This document shows positions 25,499 to 34,187 of a stretch of 64,000 nt of DNA, piece by piece; position 1 is the stretch's first letter; every line of letters begins with the position of its first letter. The DNA comes from RGIG6353 sp964650465 (lineage in GTDB: Bacteria; Bacillota; Clostridia; Oscillospirales; SIG627): NCBI GenBank assembly GCA_964650465.1, contig CAZYTA010000004.1, forward strand, positions 30,175 through 94,174, given 5' to 3'. The notes below the pieces were generated by a model. That model was given only the letters and a program-made list of their open reading frames with translations. It was not told the DNA's origin and ran no database searches. Position numbers and translations under genes: made by a program.

Positions 25499-27763
25499 TT
25501 AATTGTTATTAAGCTTTTTGCCGATGGGACACACCTGTAAGCATCTTTCCACTATGATGTCGGTAAAGTTGGGACACTGATAGCAGAGAGTCTGTATCTT
25601 ATCCTTGGCGTTTAATACTTCGTCGATTTTTTCGGGTGTTATTATGTCTGGTACTTCCAGCTTTGGTATCTCCCAGCCCATTGTTCCCGAGCCGGCACCC
25701 TCGGAGAGTGCAAGTGACCTTGCCCACATACAGCGGGTATTGTCTCGCTTCATTACCTTGTAGGTCTGTCCGTCACGAATGGTGACATCGGTATAGGTCT
25801 CGGTTGACAGAGCCTTCATGGGACAAGCCTCGGCGCAGGCGGTACAGTTGCCCTCACAAAGGTTTTCCGTTATGGGCTTCGTTACCTTGAGAGGAGCATC
25901 GGTGATGACGAATACGTATCTCATACGGGGACCGCAATCAGGCCGCACAAGCATACCGCTCTTGCCAAGACTTCCAAGGCCTGCCGCCGCGGCGTAGGGA
26001 GCGTTTGCACAAAGGTCGGGCATATGACGTCCAAGCTTTCCTATTGTCAGGTACGAATCAGGTTCGAGGTCGGGAAGGGTAACTGCAAAATACCCCTGTT
26101 TATTAAGCACACTGCACAGGTCTTCACCCGTCCAGATACATTCCTTCAGCGTTTCGTAGTGCATATATGCGTAGGGCGCACCGTCCTCTGCCTCCTGGTT
26201 GCAGGCAAGCTCAACCATTCTTTCGGGAATTTCGTTGGCAATGGCGACAATGGATTTGCAGTTGGGATATATTGCCTTTATCTTTTCAATGCCCTCATAC
26301 TTTATAGAGTCTATATCACCAACACTTACCATTTCCGCATTCTCAAAAATGGGTGATGACAGGTCAAGCTCGGGGAAGCAATTTTGATTCCAATCTCGAA
26401 TGATTCGGGTCTCGCTGTCAAAGGGCACATTGCAGATTACCGAAACCGCATAGATTGCACCATCTTCGTTATACCAGCCTGCCTTTGCGGCATTCTGTCC
26501 CGATATTCCCACAATACTTGGATCTGGGGAGGTATAGAAGCCAGTAGTACCCGTATGAGTCCAGTCCTGAATTGCCTCATAACCAAGGTCATCAAGGTAG
26601 CGCGACACATCAATGATGCAACGGGTCAGACGGTCGGTGGTGGGAAGCTCTACATGAATGGCATTTCTTGCTTCAAGGGGTATGTCGCGTCTGTACTCGT
26701 GTACGGGACGGCCGAAGGTTATTACTGTGGTGAAGGTGTTGAAAAATTGCTCGGTGCGGAAGCCCTTTTCAAAGAGCGGCTTTGTACTTTCAAAATCGGA
26801 AAGAGGGGCTATGGACATACGGTCTGCACCGCCGTCAACAGCCATTTTGATTATCCTGTCAAGCATTTCCTCCTTGGAAATGTCCGACAGAGTCTTTTTT
26901 CTGCGTACACCGGGTGTGTATTTCTTGTCCCATAAGCGCTTTTGCTTGTTCATGCAGTACTTGAAGGACTTGCACATATATCCCTGATGTGCAACACGGG
27001 GCACAGTCTCTATGGCATCGTATATGGTCTGCTCGTCCATCTTTATGTAGTCTGCAAGGTGAGTGGTGTCAAGGTGCGCCTGCTCGCCGTAGAAGCATCG
27101 CCAGCGGTTTATATTGAGATAGCTGAACTTCTTACCCTCTATTTCAAATTCAATGAAATTGGGGTCATTAAGCTTATCCTTTTCATAGTTCTTGCCTATG
27201 CAGTTCTTTGCGCACATCTGACATTTATCGCAAAGAGGCTCACCGTTATAGAGGGGGTCGGGCTCAAGGTCGGCTGAGGTGATAAGGCATATAATTCTTT
27301 CTCTCGGACCGTATTCGGGAGACAGCACCATGCCGTGATAGCCGTATTCTCCGAGACCGCAGGCAAAGAAGGCTGCCATATGGCTGAAGGAAGCGGCGTG
27401 CTCATAGGGGATGTCCTTATATTTTCTGTGCCTCCAATATGTAGTACAAGGCTGTGCTACGTTTGTATATCCTTCTTTTTCAAGCATTTTGGTAATACGG
27501 TAGCACATTGTATCAAGCTTTGGAATCATTCCTATCTGAAAGGCTTCAGGATAATTGGGATTAGGCTCACCGCACCATTCAACAGATGCGTCGGGGTGGT
27601 GTATTCCCATACATATAACCGATTTTGCCTCGGGAAGATGTGCCTTGGGGTGAAGCATATGGGGCTGTCCGTCAAAGCGTGAGACGGGAGCAATTCCCAC
27701 CATATCCGCACCAAGCTCATATGCCATTTTTTTAACGGCAGCCGTTAACTCTTGCTTGTTCAT
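25499..27763 (-). CDS. Duplicated QueG/reductive-dehalogenase-like 4Fe-4S protein
   Basis: A 754-residue protein made of two homologous halves (about 1-300 and 305-754), each like epoxyqueuosine reductase or reductive dehalogenase Fe-S modules. The first half begins KKMAYELGADMVGIAPVSRF and the second IKMAVDGGADRMSIAPLSDF. Cysteine clusters: CDKCQMCAKNC in half one; CEGNCTACAEACP and CYQCPNFTDIIVERCLQVCP in half two. Both halves keep SxEYGPRERI or RPDCGPRMRYVF and the GLGEYGYHGM or GLGSLGKSGM helices. In known relatives these motifs bind cobalamin and 4Fe-4S clusters. No Tat signal is seen, so it is cytoplasmic. The reaction is unknown. It is about twice the length of QueG, so it is not ordinary QueG. 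GGAGGA precedes the start. Confidence 0.8.
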   Translation of the reverse strand: MNKQELTAAVKKMAYELGADMVGIAPVSRFDGQPHMLHPKAHLPEAKSVICMGIHHPDASVEWCGEPNPNYPEAFQIGMIPKLDTMCYRITKMLEKEGYTNVAQPCTTYWRHRKYKDIPYEHAASFSHMAAFFACGLGEYGYHGMVLSPEYGPRERIICLITSADLEPDPLYNGEPLCDKCQMCAKNCIGKNYEKDKLNDPNFIEFEIEGKKFSYLNINRWRCFYGEQAHLDTTHLADYIKMDEQTIYDAIETVPRVAHQGYMCKSFKYCMNKQKRLWDKKYTPGVRRKKTLSDISKEEMLDRIIKMAVDGGADRMSIAPLSDFESTKPLFEKGFRTEQFFNTFTTVITFGRPVHEYRRDIPLEARNAIHVELPTTDRLTRCIIDVSRYLDDLGYEAIQDWTHTGTTGFYTSPDPSIVGISGQNAAKAGWYNEDGAIYAVSVICNVPFDSETRIIRDWNQNCFPELDLSSPIFENAEMVSVGDIDSIKYEGIEKIKAIYPNCKSIVAIANEIPERMVELACNQEAEDGAPYAYMHYETLKECIWTGEDLCSVLNKQGYFAVTLPDLEPDSYLTIGKLGRHMPDLCANAPYAAAAGLGSLGKSGMLVRPDCGPRMRYVFVITDAPLKVTKPITENLCEGNCTACAEACPMKALSTETYTDVTIRDGQTYKVMKRDNTRCMWARSLALSEGAGSGTMGWEIPKLEVPDIITPEKIDEVLNAKDKIQTLCYQCPNFTDIIVERCLQVCPIGKKLNNN

Positions 27764-27889
27764 TTAAAATTCCTCCGTTGTAATTATCGTACAAGCCTAT
27801 TGTATATGCTTTTTATCTCTTTTAACATGGAATTATCAAACATACATATGGACTTTTTCTCTTTTTTGTGTTAAGATAAACTGAAAGGA

Positions 27890-28720
27890 GTGATTTGTAT
27901 AAAGGATTTTGAAGAAAAGGAATTCGAGAAATTTGAAAACGAAATAAAGCTATATTATTGCGGTAAACGCTTCAGGAGTATGGCACACAGCTACGGTCCT
28001 TATGAAATTGACAGATATCTTATATACTTTATCAAAGAAGGAAAAGCAACACTTACCTTGGAAAACGGAGAGATTTTAATATTAAATAAGGGCTTTTTTG
28101 TCAATTTCCCTAAAAGCCGCACTCAATATCAATGTGACGAAAACACTCCTTGGACAATAAAGTGGATAATGGTAAACGGCGAAATAATAGGAAAGTACCT
28201 TTCTCTTTTGGGAATCACAAGACAAAATCCGTATATAAAGCTGAACGAGAGCTGTAACATAGAAGCAATATTCGATGAAATGTACGAGCATTTTGACAAA
28301 AGCCTTTTACATTCAAAAATATATTGCATATCCCTTATACATAAGCTGTTTTCTACTCTGGCAAAGGACATGGCACAAATTAATGAGTATAACGATTATG
28401 TAGTTTCTGCCAAAAGGCTTATTGAAGAAAATTACTTCTGCCCCGAATTCAATGTGTCTGCCCTTGCCGAGCGCATGGGACTGCATCACAATTACCTTTC
28501 CGTATTATATAAAAGGGAAACAGGGCAAACTCTCATAAAGACCATAACCGATTACCGTCTTCAAAATGCCTGCAAAATGCTCATATTTACAAACAAGTCT
28601 ATAAATGAGGTGGCTCACGCATGCGGGTTTTCGGATGAACTTTATTTCAGCCGCATCTTCAAACGCACATTTGGTGTCCCGCCTAAGGTTTACAGAGAGA
28701 ATAAAAACATAAGTATTTGA
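27890..28720 (+). CDS. AraC-family transcriptional regulator, unusual start
   Basis: About 273-276 residues. The cupin-like N-half (YGPYEIDRYLIYFIKEGKATLTLENGEI) and double helix-turn-helix C-half (VSALAERMGLHHNYLSVLYKR; GFSDELYFSRIFKRTFGVPP) are typical. The start is unclear: the only GTG (27890) overlaps the AAGGAG ribosome site at 27885-27890, while the codon at proper distance (27899) is ATA followed by KDFEEKEF. Either an AUA start is used or an original ATG has mutated. It diverges from the QueG-like gene, its likely target. Confidence 0.85.
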   Translation: MICIKDFEEKEFEKFENEIKLYYCGKRFRSMAHSYGPYEIDRYLIYFIKEGKATLTLENGEILILNKGFFVNFPKSRTQYQCDENTPWTIKWIMVNGEIIGKYLSLLGITRQNPYIKLNESCNIEAIFDEMYEHFDKSLLHSKIYCISLIHKLFSTLAKDMAQINEYNDYVVSAKRLIEENYFCPEFNVSALAERMGLHHNYLSVLYKRETGQTLIKTITDYRLQNACKMLIFTNKSINEVAHACGFSDELYFSRIFKRTFGVPPKVYRENKNISI

Positions 28721-28763
28721 TGTTTTGTTGGATTTTCATGCTCAAATGACACCTACCGAAAGG

Positions 28764-28782
28764 GCGGAGGCTCTCCGCTTTT
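28764..28782 (+). terminator. Short terminator after the AraC gene
   Basis: GCGGAG (28764-28769), loop GCT, CTCCGC (28773-28778), TTTT. The size and the GCT loop match the terminal hairpin of the dispersed repeat family, so this may be its 3' remnant. Confidence 0.65.
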
Positions 28783-28783
28783 G

Positions 28784-28812
28784 TTGACATGGTATGGAAA
28801 ATAATATATAAT
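28784..28812 (+). promoter_or_regulatory. Promoter of the 5'-nucleotidase gene
   Basis: TTGACA (28784-28789), 17 bases, TATAAT (28807-28812): perfect consensus, directly after the terminator hairpin. Confidence 0.9.
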
Positions 28813-28834
28813 AACTAAAAGGGAGGATAAACAT

Positions 28835-30733
28835 ATGAAAAGAATTCTTGCGGTATTGATTTTGTTGGTTGCAGTGTTTTCTGTAACAGTGGCGGCTAAG
28901 CCGAAGGAGTTATCGGAGGATATCGTGATACTGCACACCAATGATATACATTCGTATATTGACAAGCCTATCAGTTATGATGTTCTGGCGTATATAAAGG
29001 CGAGATATCAAGGCTCATACGAAAATGTATTGCTTGTTGATGCAGGCGACCATATACAGGGAACGGCGTACGGCTCAATGGACAAGGGTGAGACTGTAAT
29101 AAAGCTGATGAATGAGACAGGCTATAATCTTGCAACTCTTGGAAATCACGAATTTGATTACGGAATGTTCGGCTGTATGAATGTGATAGATAAGGCTGAA
29201 TTCCCCTATGTTTCCTGCAATTTTTACAACGAGCACAACGGCGTAAGGGGAGAAAATGTTCTTGACAGCTATGTTATCTTTGATTGCAGAGACGAAAAGA
29301 TAGCTTTCGTGGGAATTACTACTCCCGATACCTTTACTAAATCTACTCCTGCATATTTTCAGGACGAAAACGGCAACTATATATACGGAATTTCCGCAGG
29401 CGAGGACGGTGCACAACTTTATGCCGATGTACAGAGAGCCATAGATGATGCCAAGGCTGAGGGAGCTTCAAAGGTTATAGCATTGGGACATCTGGGAATT
29501 GACGAGTCCTCAGGTGCGTGGACCAGCGAAAGGGTTATTGCCAATGTAAGCGGACTTGATGCATTTATTGACGGTCATTCTCACAGCATAGTGAGGAAAA
29601 CTGTTCTTGACAAGGACGGAAATTCGGTATTGCTGACTCAGACAGGTCAGTATTTTGACAGAGTCGGAGTTATGATAATAGATAATGAAACGGGTGAAAT
29701 CCGTACAGATCACATATATGCAGAGAACATAACCGATAACAACGGCGAGGTTACAGGCTACAAATTGACCTCGGAGGAGGGGCTGTATGAATTTTCCGAT
29801 ATGCCCGTTGTGGAATCGGTGCGTAACACCAAGGAAGCTTGGATAAAGGATATCAATGACCGCCTGGGCGAAAAGATAGGTTATACGGACATTGTTTTTG
29901 ATAATTATAACGGTGATACAAGACTTGTAAGAAGTCAGGAAACAAATTCGGGAAGCTTTTGCGCCGATGCTCTCTATTATCTCTTTGATAATATGGATAT
30001 GGATGTTGACGTTGCCGTAATGAATGCTGGCGGAGTACGTAATAAGGCTGTTACAGGAGATATATCCTACCTAACCTGTAAGGAAATACATACCTTTGGA
30101 AATGTTGCGTGTCTGCAGACTGTAAAGGGTCAACAGCTGTTGGATGCACTGGAATGGGGTGCACGTTCTGTGGGAGTTGCCGAAAGCGGAGGCTTTTTGC
30201 AGGTGTCGGGACTTACCTACAAAATCAGAACCGATATTCCCGATACAACGAGCAAGGACGATAAGGATATCTGGACGGGCGGACCTGAGCAATACCGTGT
30301 TCACAGTGTTAAGGTTTATAACAAAGAAACAAATGCTTGGGATGACCTTGACCTGAATGCAGATTACAACCTTGCAGGCTACAACTATACTCTCCGTGAT
30401 TTGGGAGACGGCTTCAATATGTTTGACGGTGCAGTGAATGTGCTTGATTATGTACTTGAGGATTATATGGTGCTCGCAAACTACATTTCGGGATTTTCTG
30501 ACAGGGTTGTAGGCGCTGCAAATTCTCCGCTTAATATTAAATATCCGGGGCTGAATATTGATTATTCCAATGTAAACGGCAGCGGCAGAATTACAGCAGA
30601 GGCAGAGTTGCCGACACCTGTTATTCCGAATATATCAGAAGCACCCGAAAATAATGCAGTGCTGCCTGTTGCTGTAGCGGTGATTGTTCTTGCGGCTGCA
30701 GTTGTGTTCATAGTAATCAAAAAGAAAAAATAA
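28835..30733 (+). CDS. Membrane-anchored 5'-nucleotidase / UshA-like phosphohydrolase
   Basis: A 632-residue exported protein. Signal peptide at 1-21. The metallophosphoesterase domain has LHTNDIHSY, DAGDHIQGT, LGNHEFDYG, ALGHLGID and DGHSHS (about 30-290). The 5'-nucleotidase C-terminal domain (about 330-560) contains GSFCADALYY, MNAGGVRN and YNYTLRDLGDGFNMF for nucleoside binding. A C-terminal hydrophobic helix (about 608-627) and KKKK tail hold it in the membrane. It probably releases phosphate from extracellular nucleotides. GGGAGG precedes the ATG. It appears monocistronic, ending in a terminator. Confidence 0.92.
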   Translation: MKRILAVLILLVAVFSVTVAAKPKELSEDIVILHTNDIHSYIDKPISYDVLAYIKARYQGSYENVLLVDAGDHIQGTAYGSMDKGETVIKLMNETGYNLATLGNHEFDYGMFGCMNVIDKAEFPYVSCNFYNEHNGVRGENVLDSYVIFDCRDEKIAFVGITTPDTFTKSTPAYFQDENGNYIYGISAGEDGAQLYADVQRAIDDAKAEGASKVIALGHLGIDESSGAWTSERVIANVSGLDAFIDGHSHSIVRKTVLDKDGNSVLLTQTGQYFDRVGVMIIDNETGEIRTDHIYAENITDNNGEVTGYKLTSEEGLYEFSDMPVVESVRNTKEAWIKDINDRLGEKIGYTDIVFDNYNGDTRLVRSQETNSGSFCADALYYLFDNMDMDVDVAVMNAGGVRNKAVTGDISYLTCKEIHTFGNVACLQTVKGQQLLDALEWGARSVGVAESGGFLQVSGLTYKIRTDIPDTTSKDDKDIWTGGPEQYRVHSVKVYNKETNAWDDLDLNADYNLAGYNYTLRDLGDGFNMFDGAVNVLDYVLEDYMVLANYISGFSDRVVGAANSPLNIKYPGLNIDYSNVNGSGRITAEAELPTPVIPNISEAPENNAVLPVAVAVIVLAAAVVFIVIKKKK

Positions 30734-30761
30734 GTAAAAATAGGAATTTCCTATGATATGA

Positions 30762-30806
30762 AAAAAATCACCCTGTTTCGGGAATACTGAAATGGGGTGA
30801 TTTTTT
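30762..30806 (+). terminator. Terminator hairpin that overlaps the next gene's start
   Basis: Arms 30762-30779 and 30789-30806 pair over about 16 bp (AAAAAATCACCC with GGGTGATTTTTT plus GTTTC/GAAAT) around a 9-base loop, T6 at the end. The 3' arm holds the GGGGTG ribosome site of the DUF421 gene, and the T-run contains its TTG start. Confidence 0.8.
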
Positions 30807-31467
30807 GGTAATACTTAAAGCGGCACTTACTTCGGTGCTTTCAATGTTACTTTTGTTCGTAATGACCAAGCTGACAGGTGACAAGCAGATATCTCAGATG
30901 TCGGCTTTTGATTATATTGTAGGTATAACTATAGGCTCATCGGCGGCTGAAATGGCTATAGGAGGAGAGGTATTTATACCTGCGGCAGTTGCTACATTTA
31001 TTTACGGCGTTGCGGCATTTCTCATTTCGTATATTTGCAACAAATCACTGAAAGCCAGACATTTTCTGAACGGAGAGCCTGTTATTCTTTTCCGAAACGG
31101 AGTGTTCTACAAAAAGAATATGGCGAAGGTGCGTATGGATATGGGAGAGTTTCTTACCCAGTGCAGGACAAACGGTACATTTTCTCTCAAGGATATTTCC
31201 TGCGTGATTATGGAGCAAAACGGTAAAGTGAGCTTTTTGAAAAAGCTTGGTGATGAATACGGTCAGCTTGCTGTGAATGTGATGGTGGACGGAAAAATAC
31301 TGTCCGATAATCTGGCACAGATAGGGAAAACAGATTGGTGGCTGATTAATGAACTGGACAGAAGAAAGCTTCGTGTTCACGATATAATGCTTGCTACGGT
31401 GGAAAACGGAAAGCTTTTTGTTTATCCTTTTTCCGAAAAAGAAGAAAAAAACAACCTGTTTGAGTAA
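30805..31467 (+). CDS. DUF421 family membrane protein (YetF-like)
   Basis: A 220-residue protein with three N-terminal membrane helices (about 5-80), the DUF421 signature LTGDKQISQMSAFDYIVGITIGS, and a cytoplasmic domain with the second family motif RMDMGEFLTQCRTNGTFSLKDISCVIMEQNGKVSFLKK. In spore formers such proteins (YetF, YdfS, YrbG) affect spore membranes or unknown processes. The TTG start at 30805 gives the standard N-terminal length. Its ribosome site lies in the 3' arm of a terminator hairpin, which could limit translation. Confidence 0.85.
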   Translation: MVILKAALTSVLSMLLLFVMTKLTGDKQISQMSAFDYIVGITIGSSAAEMAIGGEVFIPAAVATFIYGVAAFLISYICNKSLKARHFLNGEPVILFRNGVFYKKNMAKVRMDMGEFLTQCRTNGTFSLKDISCVIMEQNGKVSFLKKLGDEYGQLAVNVMVDGKILSDNLAQIGKTDWWLINELDRRKLRVHDIMLATVENGKLFVYPFSEKEEKNNLFE

Positions 31468-31526
31468 CTGTTTTTGCATTTTTTCATATAATGAAGTAAA
31501 ACAATTTATCCGAAAGGAAGAAGATT

Positions 31527-34058
31527 ATGCAAACAGGAACACTCAGAATAGAACTTACAACGGGCGGTGCTCTGCCCGTAAATGATGCGGTAGTCAGAAT
31601 AAAATCGGTTTCGGGAGAGCTTCTCTACGAAGCTCCCATTCCGCTTGGAAATGAAGGAATAAGCCGTGCATTTGAGCTTGAGGTACCCGATTTGGAGCTG
31701 TCTCTTGACCAAAACGAAATACCTGCACCCTACGGATTGTTTAACGTAGAGGTTCTTGCAGGTAATTTCTCCCGTGCGTTTATAAACGGGGTACAGGTAT
31801 TTGCTCAGAGAGAGGCTTTGCTTCAGGTTCCCTTACAGCCGAGAACAGCTTCCTTCCCATCGGCTAATCTGCCCGATACATTTATTATTCCTCCCAACGG
31901 ATTAAGGCTTCCTCCTCAGCCCGAAGGTGACACTTCCACACTTTTACCTCAATCGCCCTCTACTCAGCTTCATGCCTTTCCTTTTATTCCCGAATACATT
32001 ACTGTGCATTTAGGTGCGCCGACCGATTTTTCGGCAAGGAATGTTACGGTGACCTTTCAGGATTACATAAAAAACGTAGCAAGCAGTGAAATATATCCCA
32101 CATGGCCCGAGGAGTCATTGCGTGCAAATATTATTGCTCAGATTTCCTTTGTACTCAACCGTGTTTATACAGAATGGTACAGAAGCAGAGGGTATGATTT
32201 CGACATCACAAATACTACTGCATTTGACCAATATTTTGTTGAGGGAAGAAACATTTTTAAAAACATCAGCGAGCTTGTTGACGAAATTTTCAATATTTAT
32301 CTCAGAAGGCCGGGCAGTGAAGAGCCCTATTTTGCCTCTTTTTGCAACGGTACCACATCAAAGTGCGACGGGCTTTCACAGTGGGGGACTGTTACATTGG
32401 CTAATGACGGTCTTGATGCCGAGGGAATACTTGAATATTATTACGGTGATGTTGAGCTGGTGGAGACGGATGACCTGAGAGGGCCTTTTGAGTCTTATCC
32501 CGGCAATCCTCTGAGAGTTGGCTCTCAGGGAGCTCCTGTGAGAACTGTACAGGAACAGCTCAACAGAATTGCCATAAATTATCCGTCTATTCCCTTTATA
32601 TCGGTTGACGGAAGCTTTGGAGAGTCTACGGAACGCAGTGTAAGACAATTCCAGAGAATATTCAATCTTACTCCCGACGGTATAGTTGGCAAGGCTACAT
32701 GGTATGCCATATCCCGCGTGTATGTTGCTGTAAAGAACCTTGCAGAGCTTACCAGCGAGGGTGAAAGAGCTGACTATACATCTCAGGAATATCCCGGCAG
32801 CCCCATCCGCCTTGGTGACAGAAGTGTAGAAGTGCTTGAAATACAGCTGTATCTCAGCACTATTGCTCTGTATAACAATGAAGTAAAGACTGTTGCCATA
32901 GACGGTGTTTTCGGAGAAAGCACTCTTAATTCGGTAGTTTCCTTCCAGCGTGCTTACGGGCTTGACCCCGACGGAATTGTGGGAAGAGTAACATGGGAGA
33001 GACTTGTTGATGTATACAATGGCATACTTGATAATGTAGAGGTGCCGTCGGTAGGTGCGGATATTGAATTGCAACCGTATCCGGGCGCACCCCTCAATCT
33101 TGGTGCAGAGGGAAATCTTGTGGTTTATGTCAGACGTTTGCTTGATGCTCTCAGCAATGTATATGCCGACATTTCACCTGTCAATATTACCGATGTGTAT
33201 GACGAAGAGCTGGCAAGACAGGTACGTGCCTTTCAGGGGCTTGTATCACTTCCCGAAACAGGTGTCATTGATGAAGCCACATGGAACTATCTGAATGACC
33301 TTTACAGAAGAGAAGCTACAAATTATATTCCCGACCTGGGACAGCGAAGCTATCCGGGTACTTCCCTCAGAAGAGGCTCGCAGGGAATAAATGTAAGATA
33401 TGTACAGGCGGCGCTTGAGCGTTTGCGTGTCAAGTATCCCGATATACCGCAGGTGAGCGTAGACAGTATTTTCGGTCAGTCTACAGAAGAGGCTGTAAAA
33501 GCTTTCCAGCGGCTTTTCGGGCTTTTGCCCGACGGAATTGTGGGTAAGTTTACATGGGATACCCTGAATCAAGCAATAGAAAATATTGCTTCTCCCGTAA
33601 CGCCCAGAAATGATGTTGTTATCAGCGAACCTGCACCGGAGCAAGCGCCTGCTATGGCAGAGGAAGCCAATATTGATTATATCGAGGAGAAGCTTGAGGA
33701 AATAGGTGAAAAGGCAGAAGAGAGATTGGAAAGTCTGGAGGAGAAAATAGAAAATATTGCAGACAGGATAGAGGACAGAATAGAAGAAAGAAGGGAGGAA
33801 AGACCCCGTAGGCGCGAGGTGAGAAGGCTTGGTCAGTCGGTGCCCTTTGAGAGACCTTTGCGTGTTGGAAGCGTGGGTAATGATGTGGAAAGAATGAAAA
33901 CGGCATTGTTTGAAAAGGGATATCTTGATGCAAATGCTATGGGCGGCGATATTTTCGGAATTGCTACAAGGCGTGCCGTTGAGCTGTTACAGAGAGATTC
34001 GGGGCTTACACCTACAGGAAGAGTGGATGAGGCTACTTGGATGAAGATATTCGAATAA
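31527..34058 (+). CDS. SpoIID-like domain protein with five peptidoglycan-binding repeats
   Basis: 843 residues. An N-terminal beta domain (1-140) is followed by a SpoIID/LytB-type domain at about 155-310: SSEIYPTWPEESLRANIIAQ keeps the catalytic Glu of SpoIID, and KCDGLSQWGTVTLANDGLDA matches its conserved GMSQ-GA stretch. Then come four PG_binding_1 repeats (about 330-395, 425-495, 515-590, 610-680), each with a YPGxxLRxGSxG lead and a PDGIVGxxTW end. An acidic/basic coiled coil (about 715-775) and a fifth repeat (785-843) close the protein. No signal peptide is visible, which is odd for a wall enzyme; it may act in the mother cell or spore coat. AAGGAAG precedes the ATG. Confidence 0.85.
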   Translation: MQTGTLRIELTTGGALPVNDAVVRIKSVSGELLYEAPIPLGNEGISRAFELEVPDLELSLDQNEIPAPYGLFNVEVLAGNFSRAFINGVQVFAQREALLQVPLQPRTASFPSANLPDTFIIPPNGLRLPPQPEGDTSTLLPQSPSTQLHAFPFIPEYITVHLGAPTDFSARNVTVTFQDYIKNVASSEIYPTWPEESLRANIIAQISFVLNRVYTEWYRSRGYDFDITNTTAFDQYFVEGRNIFKNISELVDEIFNIYLRRPGSEEPYFASFCNGTTSKCDGLSQWGTVTLANDGLDAEGILEYYYGDVELVETDDLRGPFESYPGNPLRVGSQGAPVRTVQEQLNRIAINYPSIPFISVDGSFGESTERSVRQFQRIFNLTPDGIVGKATWYAISRVYVAVKNLAELTSEGERADYTSQEYPGSPIRLGDRSVEVLEIQLYLSTIALYNNEVKTVAIDGVFGESTLNSVVSFQRAYGLDPDGIVGRVTWERLVDVYNGILDNVEVPSVGADIELQPYPGAPLNLGAEGNLVVYVRRLLDALSNVYADISPVNITDVYDEELARQVRAFQGLVSLPETGVIDEATWNYLNDLYRREATNYIPDLGQRSYPGTSLRRGSQGINVRYVQAALERLRVKYPDIPQVSVDSIFGQSTEEAVKAFQRLFGLLPDGIVGKFTWDTLNQAIENIASPVTPRNDVVISEPAPEQAPAMAEEANIDYIEEKLEEIGEKAEERLESLEEKIENIADRIEDRIEERREERPRRREVRRLGQSVPFERPLRVGSVGNDVERMKTALFEKGYLDANAMGGDIFGIATRRAVELLQRDSGLTPTGRVDEATWMKIFE

Positions 34059-34162
34059 ATGTGGCGAGCCGCCACAGGCAAATCTCGCCTATCATAAGCT
34101 TTGAAAGTAACCCAATAAAGTAAAACGGCGAGGCTGATTTAATGCAATTTCTTAGGAGATAG
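34059..34162 (-). repeat. Dispersed intergenic repeat, copy E (full, minus orientation)
   Basis: Read on the minus strand: CTCCTAAGAAATTGCATTAA, CCTCGCCGTTTTACTTT, ATAGGCGAGATTTG, and a terminal hairpin GTGGCG-GCT-CGCCAC (34075-34061). Compared with other copies the second stem pair is T-A instead of C-G, changed on both sides. It fills the space between two convergent genes and starts one base after the SpoIID-like gene stop. Confidence 0.85.
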
Positions 34163-34163
34163 A

Positions 34164-34187
34164 AAAAGGTGGCTTTCGCCACCTTTT
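34164..34187. terminator. Bidirectional terminator between convergent genes
   Basis: AAAAGGTGGC (34164-34173), loop TTTC, GCCACCTTTT (34178-34187). The dehydrogenase stop codon overlaps the last bases. Confidence 0.85.
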
